64,000 bases of DNA, taken from Bacillus sp. PK3_68. GTDB taxonomy: Bacteria > Bacillota > Bacilli > Bacillales > Domibacillaceae. The translations under genes and the position numbers were made by a program. Of this stretch, positions 27,062-36,656 are shown piece after piece. How positions within the stretch are numbered: the first letter of the stretch is position 1; every line of letters starts with the position of its first letter. The stretch covers positions 682,001-746,000 of the forward strand of contig NZ_NQYC01000001.1 in the NCBI RefSeq assembly GCF_003600835.1. The letters are read 5' to 3'. The notes beneath the pieces are model-generated. The model was not told the DNA's origin, ran no database searches, and was given only the letters and a program-made list of their open reading frames with translations.

Positions 27062-27994
27062 TTATGTAATCCGGCTAACACCATTTCCTCTATCTTCCTC
27101 ATTAAAAATAGTCTCCTCTTTCAAAAAGGTAATAGCAAAATCCCGAAAACTGTTAACAACAAATGAGCTCTTTCTCTCTTTATTCCAAGCAATCCCTACC
27201 GTTTGAAAGCAATCTGGATTTGAAATCTTTAAGATTTTTACATTGTCTAAATACACATCTAAAAATGAATTTTTAAAAATAAAGGAAATTCCTTTTCCTT
27301 CGTTCACTAATTGTAAAATCACAGACAGGTCTTCCCCTTCAAAGGCAATACGCGGAGTAAAACCCGCTTTTTCGAATATTCGATTTTCTGTTGTGCGAAA
27401 ACTTTGACCTGTTTCTGACAAAATAAACAGTTCCTCTTTAGCCTCGATCAATGAAACACTTTCTTTAGCTGCCAGAGGGTGATTTCTTGGAACGACTAAA
27501 AAGACCTCTTCCGTAAATAGCGGCACCCACTCTATCCTTCGATCCACAATGGGATGAATAACAATCATCAAATCAATTTCACCGGAAATTAGCTTTTGTT
27601 GGGCTAATTTATCTGGTAATAAATACTGGTGGAATTTAACATTGGGGCGCTTTTTATAAAAATCAAAAAATAATTTGGGCAACAGCTTTGAATTCATTAC
27701 GTTAATCGTTACACTATCTTCACGAATATTAGCCAGCTCTTGAATTTCTAGTTTTGCCGCCTGCAAATCAGCTAAAGCCTTTTCTGCCTTTTCATAAAAA
27801 ATACGACCATATTCGTTTAAACGAATAGATTTCCCTTTTCGATCAAATAGCGGCACCCCAATATCATCCTCTAAACGGGCAATAGTTTTACTTAAGGAGG
27901 ATTGTGAAATCTCCAACTCCAATGCAGCTTTTGACATATGCTCAAATCGCGCGACTACTAAAAAATATTCTAATTGCGTTAATTGCATTTTCAT
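27062..27994 (-). CDS. LysR family transcriptional regulator
   Basis: The 310-residue protein has a LysR helix-turn-helix at residues 1-60 (LEYFLVVARFEHMSKAALEL...SQSSLSKTIARLE) and a periplasmic-binding-like effector domain from about 90 to 290. It is divergent from the SDR gene at 28142, its likely target. The effector is unknown. Confidence 0.9.
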   Translation of the reverse strand: MKMQLTQLEYFLVVARFEHMSKAALELEISQSSLSKTIARLEDDIGVPLFDRKGKSIRLNEYGRIFYEKAEKALADLQAAKLEIQELANIREDSVTINVMNSKLLPKLFFDFYKKRPNVKFHQYLLPDKLAQQKLISGEIDLMIVIHPIVDRRIEWVPLFTEEVFLVVPRNHPLAAKESVSLIEAKEELFILSETGQSFRTTENRIFEKAGFTPRIAFEGEDLSVILQLVNEGKGISFIFKNSFLDVYLDNVKILKISNPDCFQTVGIAWNKERKSSFVVNSFRDFAITFLKEETIFNEEDRGNGVSRIT

Positions 27995-28141
27995 TCACCT
28001 TCTTATGCTTATAACTATAAAGGAATAAGCTCATTCTCACAAAAATATTGAATGCGCTTTTTTAAGAAAGCTATACTACACATGTAACCAATTAAGCAGC
28101 TTTTATGATGAACACCAAAGAGCAATGAGGAGGAAAATAAT

Positions 28142-28900
28142 ATGAGCATCAAAGATTTTGAAGGTCGTGTTGTCTTAATCACTGGAGCAGCAACTGGGAT
28201 TGGACGTGCTACAGCGCTTGCTTTTGCTCGCCGTGGTGCGAAAGTGGCCATTGGTGACGTAGATGATCGCGCAAAAGAAACCGTGGAACTAATTGAAAAA
28301 GAAGGCGGAGAAGCTGTATTCTTTAAAACAGACGTGACAAACTCAGAACAATTAAAATCACTTGTTAAACAAACAGTAGAAAAGTTTGGTGGATTACATC
28401 ATGCATTCAATAACGCTGGCGTTTTAAATAAACCAGCAAAATTCGTAGATATTGAAGAGGATGCATTTGATAAAGTGATGTCTGTTGATGTAAAAGGTGT
28501 ATTCTTTGCTGTGAAACATGAGCTTGAACATATGATTGCTAACGGTGGGGGTACCATTGTAAACACTGCTTCAGTAGCTGGTTTAATCGCAGACCCTAAT
28601 ATGGCACCATACGTTACTGCCAAGCATGCAGTAACTGGTTTAACGAAAGCAGCTGCCATTGATCACGCCGAAGATGGCATCCGTGTAAACGCTGTAGCAC
28701 CAGGTTTAACAGAAACACCAATGACTCAAATGTGGAAAGATGATCCAGAGACATGGGCAGAAGTTATTTCTAACGTTCCAATGCGTCGTTCTGCTAAACC
28801 AGAAGAAATCGCTGAAGTAGTAGTCTTCCTTTCTTCCGATGCGGCAAGTTTCTGTAACGGTTATGTTTATGCAGCCGATGGCGGACAAGTTGCTCACTAA
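28142..28900 (+). CDS. Short-chain dehydrogenase/reductase (SDR)
   Basis: The 252-residue classical SDR has TGAATGIG near residue 15, an Asp after strand 2 (IGDVDD, NAD preference), NNAG, a catalytic Ser (NTASVAG) and YVTAK. It resembles glucose 1-dehydrogenase-like or general oxidoreductases; the substrate is unknown. AATGAGGAGG precedes the ATG. It is controlled, presumably, by the divergent LysR protein. A terminator follows at 28973. Confidence 0.88.
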   Translation: MSIKDFEGRVVLITGAATGIGRATALAFARRGAKVAIGDVDDRAKETVELIEKEGGEAVFFKTDVTNSEQLKSLVKQTVEKFGGLHHAFNNAGVLNKPAKFVDIEEDAFDKVMSVDVKGVFFAVKHELEHMIANGGGTIVNTASVAGLIADPNMAPYVTAKHAVTGLTKAAAIDHAEDGIRVNAVAPGLTETPMTQMWKDDPETWAEVISNVPMRRSAKPEEIAEVVVFLSSDAASFCNGYVYAADGGQVAH

Positions 28901-28972
28901 TAGTAAACACGCTAAATAAACAAAAATAATTCTTAAGTCAATTCATTACTCTAGATGTTTAATCATTCATGG

Positions 28973-29031
28973 AGAACAAGGTCATTATACTTTTCGTTTT
29001 TGGAAATGTTAAGATACCTTGTTCTTTTCTT
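28973..29031 (+). terminator. Terminator after SDR gene
   Basis: AGAACAAGGT (28973-28982) pairs with ACCTTGTTCT (29016-29025), followed by TTTCTT. The loop is long (33 nt). Confidence 0.6.
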
Positions 29032-29308
29032 ATGTCATATAAACTTATATACTCTTCTTTCATTAAACTCCCTCTTTAGTCGGAGAAGAAGGATGATGTT
29101 ACTTTCAATATGCAGAGTTACCAAATTTGTTTAATTTTACCTATTTTATCTTCTCAGTAACTGCTCTTACTATCTTCATTATTAATAAAACGGCCACTGT
29201 GGTTAAAGGGATACATCCTGAAAAATAAAATTTCCCATCAAACTCAATTATCCTTTATCAATTGCCCAACAAAGATAGACAACCTACCGACTTCCCTCTC
29301 CCCTTTCG

Positions 29309-29515
29309 GTTTTTTTGCAAAACACAACGTACAGTGAATAATCATGAGATGAAAGAAAATGAGAAACAGGTGGATAAGACTTTAACGAAGATATATTAAA
29401 TGAAATGAATAAATCCCACTGAAAACATAAAAAATCAGCGGGATTTCGCTTTGTTTATTTCATATTGGCAAATGGTGACTATCCCAGTGAGGATAGATGA
29501 AATGTTTTTTTATTA
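29309..29515 (+). repeat. Dispersed non-coding repeat, copy 2 (first copy 6795-6960)
   Basis: It shares ordered blocks with copy 1: GCAAAACACAACGTACAG, ATATATTAAAT, AATCCCACTGAAAACATA and GGTGACTATCCCAGTGAGG. It contains the terminator-like AATCCCACTGA...TCAGCGGGATTTC hairpin and a perfect CTATCC/GGATAG hairpin. Confidence 0.55.
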
Positions 29516-29529
29516 TTTTGCTATCCTTG

Positions 29530-29907
29530 TTAGTCCTGATCAAACCATAATTGATCTTTGTTATCCACGTCGCCGTTATAATTAATTAAAATTTCTTCTC
29601 CTGCTTTTATATCTGTGAAAGCATAGAAGTCAAATGTGTGATTCTTAAAATTAATCTCATACGTGGCATTCGGTTCATAAGAATGGTTAAACAGCATTCC
29701 ATAACCAAGAAGGATGGCCGAGTGATTTATCCCATACTCAAAAGCGTAATCCGCAAGTAAAGTTTTCTCAATGTATGGATGCTGGTCATTCGGATAAGAA
29801 ATAACGGGCGCTTCATGCAACAGCTCTCCTTTTTTGATATCACATGTAGCAAATACCCCTCTATTGAATTCTCCATCACTTAGGGGAGATGTTTTTATCT
29901 CAATCAT
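29530..29907 (-). CDS. SET-domain protein
   Basis: The 125-residue protein consists of a stand-alone SET fold: RGVFATCDIKKGEL at the start, the NHSYEPNATY cofactor motif, and GEEILINYNGD near the end. SET domains transfer methyl groups from S-adenosylmethionine to lysine. Bacterial stand-alone SET proteins are of largely unknown target. No zinc-binding post-SET cysteines are present. It is monocistronic, with downstream material forming the dispersed repeat. Confidence 0.82.
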   Translation of the reverse strand: MIEIKTSPLSDGEFNRGVFATCDIKKGELLHEAPVISYPNDQHPYIEKTLLADYAFEYGINHSAILLGYGMLFNHSYEPNATYEINFKNHTFDFYAFTDIKAGEEILINYNGDVDNKDQLWFDQD

Positions 29908-30050
29908 GTCGTTCGCCTACTCACTTTTAAAATTTTCTTTCTAGTGGAAACATCAATTTGAGCATTAAGCCCTTTTTATTCAGTAAAGAGTCTCTTCGTT
30001 TTGTTAAAGCATGAGCTAGTCTGTGCGCAGCTCATTCCGGACCCCATACG

Positions 30051-30260
30051 TTAGCGTGACGCTTTTGGCGGTTGGCATACGTCACATTTACGCTGGTGGT
30101 TATTTTTAAACTTTGTAAATGTTTTTTCAAAATTGCTGCCACAAGCACATTTAAACAGTAACTTTTGTGAAAAACCATGATATTCCGTCGTTAGCAGCTT
30201 GCTTTCCGAGTTATTCTCAACGAATTCTTTAATTTTACCGATTGTCCATCGCTTATTCAT
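30051..30260 (-). CDS. Small zinc-ribbon-like protein (69 aa)
   Basis: The sequence has CxCG (FKCACGSNFE) and CxxC (RKCDVCQ) pairs 27 residues apart. This treble-clef or ribbon pattern resembles the zinc modules attached to homing endonucleases and restriction-like proteins. GGAGGTGTAAGAGA precedes the ATG. It occurs alone. DNA binding is a guess. Confidence 0.65.
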   Translation of the reverse strand: MNKRWTIGKIKEFVENNSESKLLTTEYHGFSQKLLFKCACGSNFEKTFTKFKNNHQRKCDVCQPPKASR

Positions 30261-30824
30261 TCTCTTACACCTCCATATTTTATCGCTAGGCGGAGGCTTT
30301 TACCAGGCATCCGTTCAATTATGACCAAAAGTCGTAATTATCCTAAGTTTCTCATTATAACATGAGCTGGCACACAGTTAAATAGAGCGTTATTTTGACG
30401 AGTGCTAAATGATTACTCCCTGTCACAGTACATTGTTCGATCTCTCCTCTTTTAGGAATGGCATGAAATGGCTTGACCATTCCATCTATCCCCATTCTAA
30501 AATTATTTCTCTATCCTGAGAAAGAACACATATGAATCACAAAAATTCCAACTGTCAAACTATCATTACAAAGCACCTGATAATAAAGACCTCCCCCATG
30601 CATTTCCCTCCTCGTTCCGAAGACAAAATACGGATAATCATTGCTCATCTCAAGGACTTTTGTCGTTATTTGACGAAAAGATAATATAGCATTTCAATTC
30701 AATTTATAGGATACTATAGAAGGTGTTTTTCTGCTTATACACGTGATAACGTGTCTTTATTTTTATGTCATTATCAGTACTTTAATCACGAGTCTTATTA
30801 TCTATTTATAAAAGGAGCTACATT
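30261..30824. other. Intergenic region upstream of nuclease gene
   Basis: No gene is seen. ACACG-TGATAA-CGTGT followed by CTTTATTTTT (30739-30764) is a small terminator-like or operator-like hairpin about 60 nt before the nuclease start; it could attenuate that gene. Confidence 0.35.
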
Positions 30825-31595
30825 ATGTTTAACAAAAAATCAGAATTATTTAAGCCTATTGCTGCGGCTGTCCTGTCTTTATCCTTGCTTGGCAGCTCAT
30901 TTACACCTTTTGCCATAAAAGAAAGTAATCATGTTCAGGCAGCTGCACCTACAACAGCTGTTACTTCAAAGGTTACTGAGGTCATTGATGGAGACACTAT
31001 TAAAGTCATGTATAAAGGTAGAAAAGAAACTGTGCGTATGATTTTGGTGGATACACCCGAGACAAAAGACCCCAACAAGTGCGTGCAATTATTTGGTCCA
31101 GAAGCATCTGACTTTACCAAAAAAAGCTTACAGGGAAAAAATGTGAAAGTAGAACTTGGTGTTCAGACTCGTGACCAATACGGCCGTGTTCTTGCTTATA
31201 TTTATTTAGATAACAAAATGTTCAACAAAACATTATTAGAAAAAGGATTGGCCCGTGTTGCGATCTTTCCGCCAAACACTCAGTATTTAGAAGAGTTACA
31301 GGCTGCTGAAGCCACTGCTAAACAGAAAAAACTTGGCATCTGGTCTAGTGCAAACGCTATGAATGGAGCTTGTGCTCCAAAAACCACACCAGTGAAACCA
31401 AAACCGGCTCCAGCAAAGCCAGCGCCTAAACCAAAGCCGGCTCCAAAGCCAGCGCCCAAGCCTGCACCTAAAAAAGAATCATTTAAAAACTGCACAGAGC
31501 TTAGAAAGAAATATCCAAAAGGTGTGGCCAAGGGACACCCTGCTTACGATTCAAAACACGACCGCGATAAAGACGGTTGGGCTTGCGAGAAGTAA
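30825..31595 (+). CDS. Secreted thermonuclease (SNase fold) with Excalibur domain
   Basis: The 256-residue protein has a signal sequence (about 1-40, cut after HVQAA) and a staphylococcal-nuclease domain at about 47-175. DGDT (55-58), Arg71, DTPE (76-79) and Arg121 correspond to the calcium and catalytic residues. A Lys-Pro-Ala repeat linker (189-216) leads to a C-terminal Excalibur motif (219-256, NCTELR...DRDKDGWACEK). It should degrade DNA and RNA outside the cell. Its Excalibur tail is nearly the same as that of the SLH/MBL protein at 2263. An AAAGGAG site precedes the ATG. A terminator follows at 31661. Confidence 0.92.
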   Translation: MFNKKSELFKPIAAAVLSLSLLGSSFTPFAIKESNHVQAAAPTTAVTSKVTEVIDGDTIKVMYKGRKETVRMILVDTPETKDPNKCVQLFGPEASDFTKKSLQGKNVKVELGVQTRDQYGRVLAYIYLDNKMFNKTLLEKGLARVAIFPPNTQYLEELQAAEATAKQKKLGIWSSANAMNGACAPKTTPVKPKPAPAKPAPKPKPAPKPAPKPAPKKESFKNCTELRKKYPKGVAKGHPAYDSKHDRDKDGWACEK

Positions 31596-31660
31596 GTAAC
31601 TACTACAGCCTCACATTAAAGCTACTTTAAAATAGGTAGCCGTAATGCACGGCAATGAGC

Positions 31661-31692
31661 CTGGACTTCAAAATTGAGGTCCAGTTTTTTAT
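31661..31692 (+). terminator. Terminator after nuclease gene
   Basis: CTGGACTTC and GAGGTCCAG pair around AAAATT and are followed by T6. Same hairpin type as 17691. Confidence 0.85.
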
Positions 31693-31890
31693 TTTCTATA
31701 TAAAAGAAAGCCGAAGGTTCATTTTGTAAGTTAACAACAAAGACAACCAAATTAATTTTAATAAGTTGTTCATAAGTTCCCTTTGTAGGTTAGCAATGCT
31801 TCATATTATAATTACATAACTGACTTACCTCTGTTATTTTCTCCACCCGCTGTGTACATATGGGTAATGTTGTATCTAACTAAGAAAGGC

Positions 31891-32727
31891 TGTTTAATAC
31901 AAATCTAGAACAATGGCAAGAAAGGATTTTTAAGGATACTGACGAAGCGGGAATAAACATTGTGTTAGATAGGATTGAAGGAAAAACAGTTACTTGGCTG
32001 TTCTCTACAAAGGCGAAACTTATGTGAAATGGGAACTGGCTAAGAAGGCTAACACAAATGCATTAATTGATGATGTCCGGATTATCGCTGCACTCCAAAA
32101 AGCTAGCCAAGTTTTCGAAGAACCAACGTATAAACAATTGGCCCAAAGCATTCAAAACACGATAGCGAAAAAGCAAAAGAAAGCAGGTTATTATGTTGAC
32201 TTCTACGATTGGTCGCTGGAAAAGTCATCGTCACGAATGACTCTAAGTTATTTAACACCGGATTTTTTTCTCTTTTCCCAGACACCCTGCAATCGAAGCA
32301 GCTTCTCACTCGCTTAAATAACAACAAGGATCTCTTCTTTCCCGAATATTATAATATAGAAAAAGAAACCTATGTGCACAATAAAACGGTGCATATGATC
32401 GATCAGTTGCTAATTGCTATTAATCGGAAAAATATTGGCTACAACTCGGATCAACTAAATGAATGGCTGTTAAAAGAGTGGAACAATAAGCACAAACTTT
32501 TTGGTCAATACGATCGCCAATCTCTACAGCCTGCTGTTTCGTATGAGTCATTATCTGTGTATTATTATTTGCAAGCTTATCTGAAACGAATTGGCAAGCA
32601 GGACGTAGCTGAAGAGGTCATCAAGCGAGCCAAAGAACTAGATGAAGATCCCGTTCGCCACCATGCTCATTTTTTTGATTACATTCATTATCAACACCTA
32701 TTTATTTATGAAAAAAAAACTGTTTAA
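31891..32727 (+). pseudogene. Degraded glycosyl hydrolase family 8-like gene
   Basis: Three frames carry successive parts: NLEQWQERIFKDTDEAGINI (from about 31891, no start), VLYKGETYVKWELAKKANTNALIDDVRIIAALQKA...YYVDFYDW, and LFPDTLQSKQLLTRLNNNKD to the stop at 32725. The TNALIDD.RI and DFYDW segments resemble Bacillus GH8-type helical-barrel proteins. The second break is repaired by one extra T in the T7 run near 32262-32268. The N-terminus and signal peptide are missing, so unlike the other broken genes this one is truncated as well. Family assignment is tentative. Confidence 0.55.
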
Positions 32728-32756
32728 AAGTCGGCCATGCGTTGACTTTTAAACAG
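32720..32756. terminator. Hairpin at end of degraded hydrolase gene
   Basis: CTGTTTAAAAGTC and GACTTTTAAACAG form a perfect 13-bp stem that overlaps the last codon. On the minus strand it is followed by nine T residues. Confidence 0.6.
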
Positions 32757-32960
32757 CCTTTCTAAATACAAATTTGACCCATCACCCTCTATGAGACAAG
32801 AAACAGGTTACTATTTTTTCTGCTTTCAATTTTGAATTCAGCTCTTCTAAACTGTGCTTATCTGGAAGTTTAATAATCCCCGGGCGTTTCCTTATGTGCT
32901 CATACTATACACATACGCTCAAAATGAATCCGCAAAACTTTACAAGAAAGAGGTGTCTGT

Positions 32961-33263
32961 TTGAATAAAAACTCAGTTATTTATACTGCTATAACTATCA
33001 TTATTTGGCTCTTTTTTATCGCTGTAAAGTATTATAATGTCAAATATGGCGCATTTAGCGTGAGCCCTTGGGGAGCACATAATTTTGTAAATATAACGCT
33101 GCAGCTCTGTTTTATTGTTTTACCTATAGTTGCGCTTGTATTGTCTCTTTTGATTAACCAAAGACCGCTTAAGTATATATTACTGTTAGGCAATCTTGTA
33201 ACTTTTTATTCTTTTTCAATCGCTTTTATTCTAGCATGGTTAGATTATTTTAGAGGATTTTAA
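32961..33263 (+). CDS. Small membrane protein (100 aa)
   Basis: Three transmembrane helices are visible (about 8-24, 47-66 and 72-93). TTG 32961 has AAAGAGGTG upstream. The protein ends LAWLDYFRGF. No recognised family, and it is unlike its convergent DUF3139 neighbour. Confidence 0.6.
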   Translation: MNKNSVIYTAITIIIWLFFIAVKYYNVKYGAFSVSPWGAHNFVNITLQLCFIVLPIVALVLSLLINQRPLKYILLLGNLVTFYSFSIAFILAWLDYFRGF

Positions 33264-33358
33264 AAGATAAAGTTTATTTGCCTTTAGTTTTTATTTATAG
33301 ACATGTTTTCGTATTTATGAAAGCTTCGCTAGCGGCTGCACTGACTGAAAACGACTTT

Positions 33359-33760
33359 TTACTGATTCTCATGATAATGCACACAGTCCTCTTCACTATG
33401 TTTGGTGGGTTTTTTAATCTCTCTATACCTTGGGCTATACCTTTCACAAAACTGCTTGACAATCTTCCCTTTTTTCCTTACTCCATAATAATACGTTATA
33501 TCTGGCTCATCTTTGAACTTCACCATATATTGAGTATGAAGATATTCTTTATTTGAAGATTCTTTCGGTTCACCCTCATGCTGTTCTATTATCGATTCCT
33601 CCGTATACCCCATTTTCTCAAGATAGGAAGGTACATGCTTATTGACGAGATAGATTTCGTATGGGTTACCGTAGTTCAGACGGAGGATCATCATAAACGG
33701 CACTAATAAAAAGAGCAGGCTAACCGCCGTTATTATAAGTACGATCTGCTTAGTGGTCAT
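33359..33760 (-). CDS. DUF3139 domain-containing protein
   Basis: The 133-residue protein has an N-terminal membrane anchor (about 6-28) and an extracytoplasmic domain with LVNKHVPSYLEKMGYTEESI and YMVKFKDEPDITYYYGV. This is the pattern of DUF3139 proteins, common as paralogues in Bacillus. AAGGAG precedes the ATG. Function is unknown. A plus-strand frame opposite it is a shadow. Confidence 0.8.
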   Translation of the reverse strand: MTTKQIVLIITAVSLLFLLVPFMMILRLNYGNPYEIYLVNKHVPSYLEKMGYTEESIIEQHEGEPKESSNKEYLHTQYMVKFKDEPDITYYYGVRKKGKIVKQFCERYSPRYREIKKPTKHSEEDCVHYHENQ

Positions 33761-33801
33761 GTTTGTGATCTCCTTAAATTCATTATACTCTCCTGCAAAT
33801 C

Positions 33802-34269
33802 TTAAAGAGTGGTGGCATTATTTTCTAAAAGTTCATCAAAATATATAAGCGTTTCATCTTGATCCAATGAACTAAACCACCGGTAATTGTCCCTATCAAT
33901 AATCCGATAATGTTTGCTGATCACATTCTGCTGTAAAATGAAGTCGTTTTCTTTTTTAATCTGTTTCCACCAAATCTTTCCACCGAGTGTTTTTTCTCTA
34001 GGTCTATCAATGTTCCCGTGTGCTAATGTTTCTATTACTTCCAGAGGGTCTTCACCTAAGGCTGCCTGAATAACTTCAGAATCTCTAAATAGAGCGCAAA
34101 GAGCAATGACGCACGTCCATGTAGCAGACGTTCGCCCTTTTTCAATCTGAACTAATGTTTTTTTAGAAATCCCAAGGACCTCTGCCATTTTCTCTTGTGT
34201 ATATCCTTTTTCATGTCTTACTAGTTTTACTTTTTTGGAAATAACATCAATCACATCTTTCTCATTCAT
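33802..34269 (-). CDS. XRE-type helix-turn-helix regulator
   Basis: The 155-residue protein has an N-terminal XRE domain (about 8-65, RHEKGYTQEKMAEVLGISKKTLVQIEKG) and a C-terminal region with WWKQIKKENDFILQQNVISK, reminiscent of small regulators with a C-terminal lipid- or protein-contact part. It is encoded upstream of the DUF3139 gene (41 bp), possibly as one unit. The target is unknown. Confidence 0.8.
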   Translation of the reverse strand: MNEKDVIDVISKKVKLVRHEKGYTQEKMAEVLGISKKTLVQIEKGRTSATWTCVIALCALFRDSEVIQAALGEDPLEVIETLAHGNIDRPREKTLGGKIWWKQIKKENDFILQQNVISKHYRIIDRDNYRWFSSLDQDETLIYFDELLENNATTL

Positions 34270-34422
34270 AGAGCATCCCCTTAGTTACTTATGTTTAATT
34301 TAGTGTAATTTTACACATTTGGAATTCAAATATCAACAATAAACTGGAAATTTATCAAGTATATTGAAAAGGACAGATTTAATTTCCTTTGTCCTTCTCT
34401 AGGCATTTCTCTAAATTCAAAC

Positions 34423-34457
34423 AAAAAAAGCTGAGGATCCTTTTAGATACTCAACTT
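34423..34457 (-). terminator. Terminator of the amj-like gene
   Basis: On the minus strand AAGTTGAG pairs with CTCAGCTT (one G-U pair), followed by a T-run, about 60 nt after the stop. Confidence 0.65.
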
Positions 34458-34515
34458 CTTTTTATTTATGTAAATCATTCTATGGATGATCCCTCGTTTG
34501 CGCATACAAATCAAA

Positions 34516-35331
34516 TTAAATCCATTCAGCAAACCAAGCGACATAGTAAGCAGCAGGAATAAATAAAAGCTGCGCCACAAACGTGCCTAATAATTTTGAA
34601 CTGACCATTGTAAGGGAATAACTTTTTAAATAAACATAACTGCTTTGTTTTTTAACCACTCTATCAGCCAATACTGAAGCTTTCGGATCAACAAATAGCG
34701 TCAACAGAATAGTTGCCACACCATTGATAATGCCTGATGACATTAAGGCAGCCTGCGAGTAATCTTGTGGAACTAGCATAGATGCATATATAGACGAAAG
34801 GACACCAATAGTAAAAACAGCTGAAATAATGACATTTATCACGAAAATCCGCTTAGGGATTGTTTTTAAAGTAATCCCTTTAAGGTATGTTAATCTGGGT
34901 AGCCTAAAACAGCTAAATCCCTTTGCAATTCCTTTTTTATTAACATACTTAAAAAGCAGTGCCATGATTGAACCTCGCTCATTAGATAATTGAACAATAG
35001 CCCGTGAAAAGATATTAATGAACGTAGGAAAGAGAAGAATTCCAAGTAATACCCCAACAGACGTTACTCCAATTAAAATTCTGTATTGCTCTTCTATGTA
35101 GTCTAATTTGTTTAAGTGCGGTGCTTCTGCAATAAGCTTTGCTGTTAGTGGCTGTTGGATCATGGTAGAAAATCTTGAAATGATCACTAACGTACTAAAC
35201 AAGGATAAAGCGGTTGCTATTAACTTTACCCTCGCCCCCGAAATTCTAGCTGAATAAGCTAACGTTTCAATCATTGTGATGATCAGCAGGAATACAGATA
35301 TGATGATTACTTTACTCGTAACTAAGCTCAT
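34516..35331 (-). CDS. amj: Lipid II flippase of the Amj family
   Basis: The 271-residue membrane protein has about six to seven hydrophobic helices and the Amj pattern (TMIETLAYSARISGARVKLIATALSLF, QALMSSGIINGVATILLTLFVDP-like). Amj is the alternative to MurJ that flips the peptidoglycan precursor lipid II across the membrane. In B. subtilis it is induced by cell-envelope stress through sigma-M. It is monocistronic with a terminator at 34423. A run of A before the GGGGG site is visible upstream; I cannot assign a sigma-M promoter with confidence. Confidence 0.88.
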   Translation of the reverse strand: MSLVTSKVIIISVFLLIITMIETLAYSARISGARVKLIATALSLFSTLVIISRFSTMIQQPLTAKLIAEAPHLNKLDYIEEQYRILIGVTSVGVLLGILLFPTFINIFSRAIVQLSNERGSIMALLFKYVNKKGIAKGFSCFRLPRLTYLKGITLKTIPKRIFVINVIISAVFTIGVLSSIYASMLVPQDYSQAALMSSGIINGVATILLTLFVDPKASVLADRVVKKQSSYVYLKSYSLTMVSSKLLGTFVAQLLFIPAAYYVAWFAEWI

Positions 35332-35468
35332 AAAACTTCCCCCTTGAAAGACAGCCTAACTGTATGATAAACCAAGTTGCAAAATCGATTCACCTCTCAG
35401 TAGTTGAAGGTGTTCTTAAAGAATGCAATGACTACTGCATATGCCTTTCATTCACATTCTTTTTACCA

Positions 35469-35659
35469 TCAGCCTCTCGTTTTTTCTTTTGCCAGCGAGT
35501 TCACTGTTACTATCAATTCCTTTACTTTTACTGCCACCATTTTACTAACTTTCTCGATATCTGAAGTGCCTTCTCCTTGTTGATTTAGTGCATATGCTCC
35601 GCCCTTCATATTCTCTTGTTTCGTTGCAGTGTCGTGCGCTATATTTTTTACTTTCCCAT
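35469..35659 (-). pseudogene. Small hypothetical gene (63 aa), probable single-base deletion
   Basis: ATG 35659 has AAAGGTGG six nt upstream, but the frame stops after two codons (GGGAAAGTAA). Adding one A gives MGKVKNIAHDTATKQENMKG...VKELIVTVNSLAKEKTRG over exactly 64 codons to 35469. It is soluble, with no recognised family. The repair is inferred from the ribosome site and the protein-like downstream frame. Confidence 0.45.
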
Positions 35660-35843
35660 TCCAAACCACCTTTATGTATTTCAATAACAATAATACCATA
35701 TAAAGGAATAAATTGTCTGACTGATACAAATCTATATGCTCTATTGTACAAAACAAATGGATGGAACGGATGTTTGACCTTTTAATGGGTCTGCCGCTTT
35801 GTTATTCTAATGATTACTTGTAAATGAAAGCGGAGAGATGACA

Positions 35844-36656
35844 ATGACAAAAACAAAGTTGGCATTCGTTTTGCTAGGTGTCATGAACTTGATTCTTATC
35901 CTTATGCATCTAACAGGCTATTTCATCCTTTTCTTTAGACAAACCGGTTATATGATTCCTCTAGCAGTTGATATTATTATTTTAGCTATACTTGGCTTTC
36001 GCTCTTCTCGATATAGTAATAGATTGATTATTGCAGGCCTATTCCTAAGTGTTCCATTCTTACTCATGCTCAATCTTTGGGTTCAAATAAGAGATTATAG
36101 CTACAAGAAAATTGATTCTCCCCATGGTCAACAGTCGCTTATCATTGAGTATCGGGACTTTACATTAGGTGAAACCACGTATTATTACCATTTTTACAAG
36201 ACAATATTCGGTTTTGTTGGCAAGCGCCTTGATGATCAGTCTATTGAAATGGTTAATTATGATCGTGGAATTCGGTTGACTGCAGAAGAAGCATTAGGAT
36301 TAGGCAGAGAACAATGGATCACTAAAAATATTGTTCGCTTCCCTACTTGGGAAGGAATGAAAGACATACATTTGGCTCCTTCTCGATCGCCAGTGAGTTC
36401 AGCCGATATTGAAGCTTTCATCAATATGGCGAAGAATAAGAAGAATGGCCGAACCTTAACGGTAAATGGTAATCAATTAGAAATAAGATATGACGAAATG
36501 TCCGGTCAAAGCTGGATTGAGGTAACTAGCGACGGTGTAATCCCTAGGCAACAATGCTCTCGCATTGTGCCCAATGAAGAAAGCCAATTTTATATGTTGG
36601 AAGAATGTACGCATCGGTGGGAATATCCTCTGTATCCTATGACAGAAGGCAAGTAA
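35844..36656 (+). CDS. Hypothetical membrane-anchored protein (270 aa)
   Basis: Three hydrophobic segments in the first 80 residues are followed by an extracytoplasmic domain rich in Tyr and charged residues (SLIIEYRDFTLGETTYYYHFYK ... HRWEYPLY). Start: ATG 35844, with GGAGA at good spacing; an ATG six nt earlier is too near the site. It is unrecognised, and might be a sensor or wall-associated protein. It stands alone upstream of the SLH amidase. Confidence 0.65.
   Translation: MTKTKLAFVLLGVMNLILILMHLTGYFILFFRQTGYMIPLAVDIIILAILGFRSSRYSNRLIIAGLFLSVPFLLMLNLWVQIRDYSYKKIDSPHGQQSLIIEYRDFTLGETTYYYHFYKTIFGFVGKRLDDQSIEMVNYDRGIRLTAEEALGLGREQWITKNIVRFPTWEGMKDIHLAPSRSPVSSADIEAFINMAKNKKNGRTLTVNGNQLEIRYDEMSGQSWIEVTSDGVIPRQQCSRIVPNEESQFYMLEECTHRWEYPLYPMTEGK

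Noticed and set aside
33278-33556. Plus-strand frame of 92 codons opposite the DUF3139 gene
   Set aside because: It lacks a ribosome site and is the antisense shadow of a gene with a recognised family and a good start.
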